From the NCBI GenBank assembly GCA_023409795.1, contig JAEYQX010000029.1:1-23539 (forward strand): a DNA stretch of 23,539 nucleotides, read 5' to 3'. This document shows positions 1 to 5,772 of this stretch, one piece after another. The position numbers and the translations under genes are program-made. The notes beneath the pieces are model-generated. The model did no database searches, was not told where the DNA came from, and saw only the letters and a list, made by a program, of their open reading frames with translations. The DNA comes from Pseudomonadota bacterium. Lineage in GTDB: Bacteria; Pseudomonadota; Alphaproteobacteria; Caulobacterales; Caulobacteraceae. Position 1 is the first letter of the stretch; each line of letters begins with the position of its first letter.

Positions 1-501
1 GAACTGGCCAGGGCCAACGGGGCCGAGGTGCTGAACTACCACGAAGTCAAGGTGCGCGAGGCCCTGCTGGAGATGACCGCCGGGCTGGGGCCGGACAGTT
101 GCATCGACGCCGTGGGGATGGAAAGCCACGGCTTTGCCCCGGACAACATCATCGACGCCATCAAGACCACGACCCGCCTCGGCACCGACCGGGCCCATGT
201 CCTGCGCGAAACCATCATGGCGGTGCGCAAGGGGGGAACGGTCTCGGTCCCCGGCGTTTATGGCGGGTTTACCGACAAGATCCCGGTCGGGGCCTTCATG
301 CAGAAGGGGCTGACGCTGAAGACGGGCCAGACCCATGTTCAGCGCTACCTGCCGGCCCTGCTGGAAATGATCCTGGACGGCCGGATCGACACCACGGACC
401 TGATCAGCCATCGCCTGCCGCTGGAACAGGCCCCCGAGGCCTACGAGAACTTCAAGTCCAACCAGAACGAGTGGACGAAAGTGATCCTTCTGCCCCACTG
501 A
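1..501 (+). CDS. Zinc-type (MDR family) alcohol/formaldehyde dehydrogenase, C-terminal part
   Basis: The reading frame is open from the first base and ends at TGA 499-501, so only the last 166 residues are present and the start lies to the left. The fragment corresponds to the second half of the nucleotide-binding domain and the C-terminal part of the catalytic fold of medium-chain dehydrogenases. Recognisable features are CIDAVG, a KGGTVSVPGVYGG turn, the MQKGLTLKTGQ stretch, and the closing run in which a DLISHRLPLEQAPEAYENF segment precedes the final strand. This pattern is typical of the glutathione-independent formaldehyde dehydrogenase-like branch of zinc alcohol dehydrogenases. The zinc ligands and the GxGxxG motif are outside the window, so substrate and cofactor cannot be judged. 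It converges with the DUF4142 gene and shares a terminator with it. Confidence 0.85.
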   Translation, partial: ELARANGAEVLNYHEVKVREALLEMTAGLGPDSCIDAVGMESHGFAPDNIIDAIKTTTRLGTDRAHVLRETIMAVRKGGTVSVPGVYGGFTDKIPVGAFMQKGLTLKTGQTHVQRYLPALLEMILDGRIDTTDLISHRLPLEQAPEAYENFKSNQNEWTKVILLPH

Positions 502-523
502 TCCCGTCGAGCGCAGGCACAAA

Positions 524-553
524 AAATGGTCCAGGAGCAATCCTGGACCATTT
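524..553. terminator. Bidirectional intrinsic terminator
   Basis: AAATGGTCCAGGA (524-536) and TCCTGGACCATTT (541-553) form a perfect 13-bp stem around a GCAA tetraloop. An A-run precedes it (521-526) and a T-rich run follows it (551-558), so it can terminate both the dehydrogenase from the left and the DUF4142 gene from the right. It sits between the two convergent stop codons at 501 and 576. Confidence 0.92.
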
Positions 554-575
554 CTCTTGGGCGGTGGCAGCGACC

Positions 576-1178
576 CTAGTTGGTGGTCGCCGTGTCCGCC
601 TGGCTGGCCAGCAGCTGGCGGGCCTTTTCCAGGTGGGACTCGATCTTGGGCACCACGGTCCGGGCGTGTTCGGCCAGCGCCGGAGCGTCAGTGTTGTCGG
701 TAAAGCCACGGTGGAGCGTCAGGGCTTCCTCGTGGGCGGCCACCTGCTGCTGCAGATAGACGCGGTCGAAGTCTGCCGCCGGAGCCGAGTTCAGGTTGTC
801 GATCATGCCCTTGCGACGCTCATCAAGGTCGGTCGGCACGGTCTGGTTGTCGTTCAGCGAGGCGACGGCCGTCTTCAGGCTTTCGGTGGCGGCCTTGTGA
901 TCGGTCTCGATCATCCGGGCCAGGGCCTTGACCTCGTCGCTGGTGGATTTCTGCAGGGCAACCGCTGCGGCCTGGACCTCATAGAGGTCGCCACGGGCGG
1001 CATTGGGCACATAGGCGCTGACCATGTTGCTGCCCATGGTGGTCGCAGACACCTGTCCAACCGCGCCGGCCACAGCGTCCTGCGTCTGGTCGGCTACATT
1101 GCGATCGTCTCCGGGCGAACAGGCCGCGACAAGCGCCACGCTGGCGACTGCGCCGAGGATGAGGACAGATTTCTTCAT
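576..1178 (-). CDS. DUF4142 domain lipoprotein
   Basis: The product has 200 residues. An ATG start at 1178 is preceded by a GGAG ribosome site. The N-terminus is a lipoprotein signal: KK, a hydrophobic run, then VAAC with the lipidated Cys at residue 20 and Ser at +2, which favours outer-membrane retention. The remainder is mostly helical. It contains the DUF4142-type pattern of a helix with KALARMIETDHKAATESLK, followed by a long linker and two more helices ending in VPKIESHLEKARQLL. DUF4142 proteins resemble ferritin-like bundles and are often found with stress genes; their biochemical role is unknown. It is divergent from the small stress-type gene run starting at 1320 and ends at the shared terminator at 524-553. 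The family assignment is from motif recognition only. Confidence 0.85.
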   Translation of the reverse strand: MKKSVLILGAVASVALVAACSPGDDRNVADQTQDAVAGAVGQVSATTMGSNMVSAYVPNAARGDLYEVQAAAVALQKSTSDEVKALARMIETDHKAATESLKTAVASLNDNQTVPTDLDERRKGMIDNLNSAPAADFDRVYLQQQVAAHEEALTLHRGFTDNTDAPALAEHARTVVPKIESHLEKARQLLASQADTATTN

Positions 1179-1268
1179 GGAACGCTCCTTTGCGGTTTGG
1201 CTTCACAAGAGGAATGCGCGCCCGCACGTTGCCCAGAGTCGCCTACCCGACATTGCGTTCGCGACCGC

Positions 1269-1294
1269 GGAACCGGCGGCGCGGCGGGGACGTC
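1269..1294 (+). promoter_or_regulatory. Candidate EcfG-type (general stress sigma factor) promoter
   Basis: GGAACC at 1269-1274 is followed by 16 bases and CGTC at 1291-1294. The alphaproteobacterial general stress response sigma factor (EcfG/SigT) recognises GGAAC(C)-N16/17-CGTT, so this matches the -35 fully and three of four -10 bases. Initiation near 1300 would leave a leader of about 20 bases containing the GGAAGGAG ribosome site of the gene at 1320. The position is sensible, but short motifs of this kind can occur by chance. Confidence 0.5.
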
Positions 1295-1319
1295 CCCGAC
1301 AGGCAGGAAGGAGATGCCG

Positions 1320-1520
1320 ATGGAGCCCCAACACAAGACGCCAAAGCCGCCCGTTTTGCGTCAGCCCCGGCGGCTTCTGCGGTTCGCGGCCATCCTGCTG
1401 GGCCTGCTGCTGCTGATCTATGCAGCCACGGCGGCGACCGGCTTCCTCAAGACCGAGAACCGCGCGCCCGACTATCGCGACCCTGCCCACGAGGCCGGGC
1501 AGACGTCGTCAGACCACTAG
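1320..1520 (+). CDS. Small single-span membrane protein of unknown function
   Basis: The product has 66 residues. The start at 1320 is chosen because GGAG (1310-1313) lies 6 bases upstream; an in-frame ATG at 1314 directly abuts that site and is less likely. The protein has a basic N-terminus (residues about 1-22, rich in Lys, Arg and Pro), one strong transmembrane segment (about 23-42, LRFAAILLGLLLLIYAATAA), then a short polar tail ending in TSSDH. The charge pattern predicts an N-in, C-out (periplasmic) orientation. Its stop codon overlaps the ribosome site of the next gene, so the two are very probably co-transcribed. No family was recognised. The neighbours and the candidate EcfG promoter suggest a stress role, which is inference. 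Confidence 0.7.
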   Translation: MEPQHKTPKPPVLRQPRRLLRFAAILLGLLLLIYAATAATGFLKTENRAPDYRDPAHEAGQTSSDH

Positions 1521-1530
1521 GAGACTACCC

Positions 1531-1716
1531 ATGAGCCGCCAGACCAAGGGTCGAACCGAGAACGGGGCCGTCCCCGTCACCAAGTCCACCCCGGACGCCC
1601 CGACCAAGGGGGCCGAGCAGACCCAGGAAAAGTCGCGCCATCGCGCCGGGCCGGATGGCCCTTCGGCCAGCGAGATCGGCGACACCTTCAAAAGCCATCC
1701 GGACAAGGCGGGCTGA
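1531..1716 (+). CDS. Small hydrophilic hypothetical protein
   Basis: The product has 61 residues, starting at ATG 1531. A TAGGAG ribosome site (1518-1523) overlaps the stop of the preceding gene and lies 7 bases upstream. The protein is almost free of hydrophobic residues and rich in Lys, Thr, Pro, Gly, Ala and Asp, so it is probably disordered in solution. The C-terminus (ASEIGDTFKSHPDKAG) is the only segment that looks like a short amphipathic element. No family was recognised. Tight spacing with the 66-aa membrane protein argues for translation as a pair. It may be a small stress-induced protein by context only. Confidence 0.65.
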   Translation: MSRQTKGRTENGAVPVTKSTPDAPTKGAEQTQEKSRHRAGPDGPSASEIGDTFKSHPDKAG

Positions 1717-1813
1717 GACTTTCAATCCAAGAGACGTGTTCTGAACCTTGGGAACAGGCTTGGCCCCTCGGGCTTGAACTGGCTCCCCATCCCCACGACA
1801 GGAGACACGAAAA

Positions 1814-2302
1814 ATGGCCGAAAAGACCTTGAACGACCTGTTCCACGACACCCTGCGCGACATCTACTACGCCGAGCGCAAGATCCTGAAGTCCCTGCCG
1901 AAGATGGCTCGCGCGGCCCAGTCCGACAAGCTGAAGGCCGCCTTCCAGAAGCACGAGCAGCAGACCGAAGGCCAGGTCGAGCGCCTGCAACAGGTGTTCG
2001 AGATCATCGGCAAGGCCGCCCGTGGCAAGACCTGCGATGCCATCGAGGGCATCCTGGCCGAGGGCGAGGAAATCATGGCGGACTACAAGGGCACGGATGC
2101 CCTGGACGCCGGCCTGATCTCGGCAGCCCAGGCGGTCGAGCACTATGAGATCACCCGCTATGGCACGCTGAAGCGCTGGGCCCAGATGCTGGGCCTGGAC
2201 GATGCGGTGAAGCTGCTGGACGAGACCCTGCAGGAAGAGTCCCAGACCGATGTCGACCTGACCACCCTGGCTGACGCCTCGATCAACCAGAAGGCCGCCT
2301 GA
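1814..2302 (+). CDS. YciF-like ferritin-fold protein (DUF892)
   Basis: The product has 162 residues. The ATG at 1814 has a CAGGAGA ribosome site about 10 bases upstream. The sequence matches the YciE/YciF (DUF892) family along its full length. It opens with TLNDLFHDTLRDIYYAERKILKSLPKMA, continues with FQKHEQQTEGQVERLQQVFE, the Lys/Gly/Cys turn KAARGKTCDAIEGI, and the third helix LISAAQAVEHYEITRYGTLKRWA. The conserved acidic and His residues in these helices (for example E-Q-H-Y-E) resemble the ferritin-like di-metal arrangement. Members are induced by osmotic, oxidative or general stress, but their reaction is not established. It is separated by 97 bases from the preceding small gene, has its own leader, and ends at a strong hairpin. 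Confidence 0.92.
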   Translation: MAEKTLNDLFHDTLRDIYYAERKILKSLPKMARAAQSDKLKAAFQKHEQQTEGQVERLQQVFEIIGKAARGKTCDAIEGILAEGEEIMADYKGTDALDAGLISAAQAVEHYEITRYGTLKRWAQMLGLDDAVKLLDETLQEESQTDVDLTTLADASINQKAA

Positions 2303-2310
2303 TGGAAGAA

Positions 2311-2341
2311 GGGCCGCCGGTTCGACCGGCGGCCCTGTCTT
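2311..2341 (+). terminator. Intrinsic terminator after the DUF892 gene
   Basis: GGGCCGCCGG (2311-2320) pairs perfectly with CCGGCGGCCC (2326-2335) around a TTCGA loop, followed by TGTCTTTTCC. It starts 8 bases after the stop of the DUF892 gene. It can also affect read-through from the convergent Crp/Fnr gene, which ends at 2359. Confidence 0.88.
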
Positions 2342-2358
2342 TTCCGGCTTGTCCCCGG

Positions 2359-3084
2359 CTAGTGCGCCAGCCTGGCCGGTTCGCGCTCCATGCGGCCCTC
2401 GACCAGCTCGGAATCGCAGTTGCAGGCGATCTCCTCCAGGGCATGGACGTCCGATACGATCAGCCGGCCGCGACGGATACGGATGGCCCCGCGATCCCTC
2501 AGATGGCCGCATGAGGCATTGATGCTGGTGCGCTGGAAGCCCAGCAGGTCCGCCAGCCGCGCTTGGGTGATCGAGATGCCATTGGGGTCGCGCACCGCCT
2601 GGTGCAGGCGCATGATCCACTTGGCTGTCCGCTGCGAGGCCGTGTGCCGGGCATTGCAGGCCGCCTCTATGCCGGTCACCCGGGTCCGCGCCACGGCATG
2701 GGCCGCCAGGAACCGGAAGATCCAGGTCTCGCCCAGCAGCGAGCGGATCGTGGACAGCGGAACCGAAAAGCCGTCGCTGGGAACAATGGCGCGGGTGCCC
2801 GCCACGGCGTTCTCATCCAGCAGGGCCTCCCAGCCATAGACGCTTCCGGGGACGATGGTCCCGGCGCAGACCGGATTGCCGGCCGGGAAGATTCCCAGGA
2901 CGCCAGACTTCAGGAAATAGAGCCGCCCCCGGGGCGGTGCGACGTCTTCTGGCAGGTAGAGGTTTTCCGCCCGCTCGCAGATCCCCAGGCGCACCTCGAC
3001 CGGCAGGGCATTGAGGACGGGGTGATCAAAGCGGGGTTTCAGCAGGGAGGCGCAAAAGACATCAGGTGTTGCAGTGAGTTTCAT
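2359..3084 (-). CDS. Crp/Fnr-family transcriptional regulator
   Basis: The product has 241 residues. The N-terminal half (about 25-125) has the cyclic nucleotide-binding beta-barrel layout, including LYFLKSGVLGIFPAG and IVPGSVYGWEALLD. The usual PRAER-type phosphate cassette is not visible, so cAMP binding is doubtful. A dimerisation helix (about 125-165) leads to a winged helix whose recognition element is around 172-194 (ITQARLADLLGFQRTSINAS), followed by the wing GAIRIRRGRLIV. Cys residues at 11, 36, 73, 143, 192, 221 and 223 do not form the N-terminal cluster of true FNR. The C-terminal CNC pair is unusual. It is transcribed toward the DUF892 gene and has a long AT-rich region upstream. 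The signal it senses is not evident. Confidence 0.88.
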   Translation of the reverse strand: MKLTATPDVFCASLLKPRFDHPVLNALPVEVRLGICERAENLYLPEDVAPPRGRLYFLKSGVLGIFPAGNPVCAGTIVPGSVYGWEALLDENAVAGTRAIVPSDGFSVPLSTIRSLLGETWIFRFLAAHAVARTRVTGIEAACNARHTASQRTAKWIMRLHQAVRDPNGISITQARLADLLGFQRTSINASCGHLRDRGAIRIRRGRLIVSDVHALEEIACNCDSELVEGRMEREPARLAH

Positions 3085-3426
3085 CGCTAAGAGTCCAGGT
3101 TAGAAATGAAACGCGCAGCCATCGGCGATTACGTCTTCATTCAGTCAACAGAAGTCGAAACAGATTGCCTGGATGTGTCCTTCATTCTGGCATCCCGACA
3201 CGCATTGGAGCGCGCAAGGAGTCATGCACACACCAGCACAATCCACGATTTTCCGAAGCCTCACCTGACTGTGCCGACAGGCCGGGGCAGAGCGGCGAAA
3301 TCATAACGAAATGTAAACCGGCGGGTTGCACCCCCTGCGAATAAAGAAGGTAACATATCTGTGTTAAGGTGACGCTTATCCAGAAATAATGATCCGAAAC
3401 CATCAATATCACGCCAAGCGTCAAGC
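3085..3426. other. Gene-free AT-rich region upstream of the Crp/Fnr gene
   Basis: This 342-base gap lies between the TopIB stop and the Crp/Fnr start, both on the minus strand. The part from about 3300 to 3420 is clearly AT-rich against its surroundings and is the likely promoter zone. It holds a perfect TAACA-N6-TGTTA inverted repeat (3351-3366) and a spaced inverted repeat TGACGCTT/AAGCGTCA (3370-3377 and 3416-3423). A 66-codon frame on the plus strand (3106-3306) has no ribosome site or recognisable content and was not called. Confidence 0.6.
3351..3366. promoter_or_regulatory. Perfect inverted repeat TAACA-N6-TGTTA, possible operator
   Basis: TAACA at 3351-3355 and TGTTA at 3362-3366 are separated by TATCTG. 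The 5-6-5 spacing is close to the dyad geometry of Crp/Fnr operators, although the sequence is not the classical TGTGA or TTGAT half-site. It lies about 265 bases upstream of the Crp/Fnr-family gene, so autoregulation is possible but unproven. Confidence 0.35.
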
Positions 3427-4467
3427 TTATGAAAGCCACATCACTTTGTCGGCATCAATCAAGGCGGCGACAGCCCTGGGGAATGACCGGGCCTGCGGTC
3501 CTGGCAGGTGACTTGCCAAGGACTGGTCAAGAAACAGGTCGAATATCCGCGGGTGCACATAGGATGAGCGACAGACCGCGGGCGTATTGCCCAGTCGCCT
3601 GGCCACCTTCTTCAGGCAGGCGTTGAGCTTGCGCCGCCCATCGGCCTGCGAGGTCGGGGGCTCCAGGTCGCACAGAATCTGGGCGGCATGGAGGGTGGCC
3701 GCCCAGGTGCGGAAGTCCTTGGCGGAAAAGGCCTCGCCCATGTGGGCGCGGATGAAGGCGTTGATGTCCTCCGAGCGGACCGTGCCCAGGGTCCCGTCGT
3801 CGCACCTGTATTGGAACAGGGTCTGGCCGGGCAGCTCGTTCAGGCGGCGTATGATGGTGGCCAGGCGTCGATCCTGCACGCTGACCTCGTGCTCGACGCC
3901 GCTCTTGCCGCGAAAGCGCAAGCGCAGCGCCTGGCCGCTGATCTCGATGTGGTGCTTGCGCAGGGTGGTCAGGCCATAGCTGCGGTTCTGGCGCGAATAC
4001 TGGGCATTGCCGACACGGATCAGGCTGAGCTGGAGCAGGCGCACCGCAGTGGCGACGACCTTTTCCTCGTCATAGCGGCGGCGGGCCAGGGCCTGCTCGA
4101 TCGCCTTTTCCAGACGCGGCAGGCGGGCGGCGAACAGGGACAGGCGGTCGAACTTGTTGGACGACTGGGCCACGGTCCAGTCGGAATGATAGCGATACTG
4201 CTTGCGATTACGCGCATCGCGGCCGGTCGCCTGGATGTGGCCATTGGCATGGGGGCAGATCCAGACATCCTGCCAGGCAGGCGGAATGACCAGGGCGCGG
4301 ATGCGCGACAGCACCTGCCCGGACGTGATCCGCTTTCCGTCGGCCCCCAGGTAGCAAAAGCCCCTGCCCGCCCGGCGTCGCCTGATCCCCGGTGTCTCGT
4401 CGGAACACCAGCGCAGGCCGTCCGGCATGGGCACGGCATCATCCGTGCGCGAATCCTCGGCTGGCAC
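3427..4467 (-). CDS. DNA topoisomerase IB
   Basis: The product has 346 residues. It is a bacterial/poxvirus-size type IB topoisomerase that nicks and rejoins one DNA strand through a 3'-phosphotyrosine to relax supercoils. The N-terminal domain (about 15-95) has GKRITSGQVLSRIRALVIPPAWQDVWI and HIQATGRDARNRKQYRYH. The catalytic domain shows the expected residues: Arg151 (LIRVGN), Lys188 (RFRGKSG), Arg253 (DFRTWAAT), Asn294 and Tyr303 (SSYVHPRI). Asn294 sits 9 residues before the tyrosine, where bacterial enzymes often have Asn and viral ones His. The start is GTG at 4467, only 6 bases after the Ku stop, with no strong ribosome site. An in-frame ATG at 4428 is an alternative. The spacing implies translational coupling to Ku. 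Confidence 0.95.
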   Translation of the reverse strand: MPAEDSRTDDAVPMPDGLRWCSDETPGIRRRRAGRGFCYLGADGKRITSGQVLSRIRALVIPPAWQDVWICPHANGHIQATGRDARNRKQYRYHSDWTVAQSSNKFDRLSLFAARLPRLEKAIEQALARRRYDEEKVVATAVRLLQLSLIRVGNAQYSRQNRSYGLTTLRKHHIEISGQALRLRFRGKSGVEHEVSVQDRRLATIIRRLNELPGQTLFQYRCDDGTLGTVRSEDINAFIRAHMGEAFSAKDFRTWAATLHAAQILCDLEPPTSQADGRRKLNACLKKVARRLGNTPAVCRSSYVHPRIFDLFLDQSLASHLPGPQARSFPRAVAALIDADKVMWLS

Positions 4468-4473
4468 GCAGGG

Positions 4474-5340
4474 CTACCCGGCCTTGCGCGCGCGGGGCTT
4501 GGACGTCTTTGCAGAGTTCTGGGCAGAGGTCTGGCTCGAGGTCTTGGCCGGGGCCTTCCTGGCCGCCGTTTTGCCTTCCAGGCTGGCGCGCAGGGCGGCC
4601 ATCAGGTCGACGACATTGTCCTGGCTGGGCTCGGCCACCTTGGCGGGCTTCTTGCCCTTCTGCTTGTCGGCGATCAGCGCCTTCAGCGCCTCTTCATAGC
4701 GGTCGGTGAACTGGCTGGGATCAAAGGGGCCGGCCCTCTGCTCTATGATCTTCTCGGCGATCTGGATCATGTCCGGGTCGGCCTTGGCCGACGAAATGCC
4801 GCCAAAGATCTCGTCCGGCTGGCGCACCTCGTCGTCGGAGCGAAGGGTGTAGGCCAGGATGCCCTTGCCGCGCGGCTCCAGCGCCAGAAGCCGCTCGCGC
4901 GTCGACATGACCACGCGGGCCAGGGCGATCTGGCCGGACTTCTCCATGGCCGTGCGGATGACGGTAAAGGCCTCCTGCCCCACCTTGCCGTCCGGGGCGA
5001 GGAAGTAGGGATTGTCCCAGTAGATCCGGTCGATGTCCTTGGCCGGCACGAAGCGTTCGATGTCGATGGTCCTGGTGCTTTCCAGCTTGACCGACTTGAT
5101 CTCCTCGTCGGTCAGCAGGACATACTCGCCCTTGGAAACCTCATAGCCCTTGACCAGTTCGGAGCGCGAGATGGGGCCGGTCTCGGGGTCCGTGGTCACC
5201 ATCCGGATGCGGTTGTTGGTCTTGGGATTGATCAGGTTGAAGTGGACATCCCCGCCGCTCGACGTCGCCGTGTAGAGCGCCACCGGACAGGTGACGAGCG
5301 ACAGCTTGAGATGACCTTGCCAGCTGGGTCGCGGAGCCAT
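4474..5340 (-). CDS. ku: Ku homodimeric end-binding protein of NHEJ
   Basis: The product has 288 residues. It is a full-length bacterial Ku, which forms a ring-shaped homodimer on DNA double-strand ends and recruits LigD. The core begins with the family signature MAPRPSWQGHLKLSLVTCPVALYTATSS. It continues with the VHFNLINPKTNNRIRM strand region, EVSKGEYVLLTDEEIKSV, and the bridge segment PYFLAPDGKVGQEAFTVIRTAMEKSGQIALARVVMSTRERL. After about residue 230 comes a low-complexity basic tail rich in Lys, Ala, Ser and Thr (EGKTAARKAPAKTSS to PRARKAG), as seen in Ku proteins with DNA-contacting C-termini. The ATG at 5340 has a GAGGTG ribosome site. It is followed at 6 bases by TopIB, and LigD is divergent about 430 bases away. 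Confidence 0.96.
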   Translation of the reverse strand: MAPRPSWQGHLKLSLVTCPVALYTATSSGGDVHFNLINPKTNNRIRMVTTDPETGPISRSELVKGYEVSKGEYVLLTDEEIKSVKLESTRTIDIERFVPAKDIDRIYWDNPYFLAPDGKVGQEAFTVIRTAMEKSGQIALARVVMSTRERLLALEPRGKGILAYTLRSDDEVRQPDEIFGGISSAKADPDMIQIAEKIIEQRAGPFDPSQFTDRYEEALKALIADKQKGKKPAKVAEPSQDNVVDLMAALRASLEGKTAARKAPAKTSSQTSAQNSAKTSKPRARKAG

Positions 5341-5411
5341 GAGCGCACCTCGTTCACGAAAGGCCGTGGGGAAACAGGACTCTCCAACGACTCGCGACCG
5401 ATTTCGTTCGC

Positions 5412-5645
5412 CTAGGCGCAGGTCTCGACGTCGCCGGTCTCCAGATCCAGCACGAAGCAGTGCTGGTGGCCATCCTCGGGGTCGGTCACGAACAGGCGCA
5501 GTTCGGGCACCGGCGGCGAGGTGATGAAGTCCTCGACATAGGCAATCGCGGCGGCCTCGAACGTCGGCTCCTGGACGATGCGGGTCGGGTGTCCGGGCGC
5601 GTGGACACGAAAGCGGCGCTGTTCAGGGGTGGCGGTGTCGAGCAT
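5412..5645 (-). CDS. Small protein of unknown function upstream of ku
   Basis: The product has 77 residues. The ATG at 5645 is chosen because a full GGAGGA ribosome site lies 5 bases upstream; the frame extends further but without comparable signals. The protein looks like a compact alpha/beta domain: an N-terminal strand segment (RRFRVHAPGHPTRIVQEPTF), a helix (EAAAIAYVEDFIT), then two strands (ELRLFVTDPEDG, HQHCFVLDLETGDVETC). It resembles small domains of unknown function common in alphaproteobacteria, but no family could be named with confidence. It is 71 bases upstream of ku on the same strand and could be the first gene of a three-gene ku-topIB unit. It is divergent from ligD. Confidence 0.72.
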   Translation of the reverse strand: MLDTATPEQRRFRVHAPGHPTRIVQEPTFEAAAIAYVEDFITSPPVPELRLFVTDPEDGHQHCFVLDLETGDVETCA

Positions 5646-5772
5646 GAAATCCTCCGTCCGACGGCAACGCGCGTCCGCCCGAAAGGATTCATGCCCCAGG
5701 TCCTGGCAGAACAAAACCACGGCTGCGGGAGCGCTCCGGCCCCGTGGCCGTTCAGGTGGGCCGGAGGACCCG

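Noticed and set aside
1751..1776. GGAAC upstream of the DUF892 gene as a second EcfG promoter
   Set aside because: The -35 element is present, but the bases 16-17 positions downstream (GCTT/CTTG) do not give a CGTT-like -10.
1688..2620. 310-codon minus-strand frame over the DUF892 gene
   Set aside because: It is antisense to the YciF-like gene and reads through its terminator; there is no supported start.
3106..3306. 66-codon plus-strand frame in the Crp/Fnr upstream region
   Set aside because: No ribosome site, no recognisable fold, and it overlaps the probable promoter zone of the Crp/Fnr gene.
3688..5415. 575-codon plus-strand frame across TopIB and Ku
   Set aside because: It is antisense to two well-recognised genes with intact catalytic or family motifs; its composition is that of a GC-rich shadow frame.
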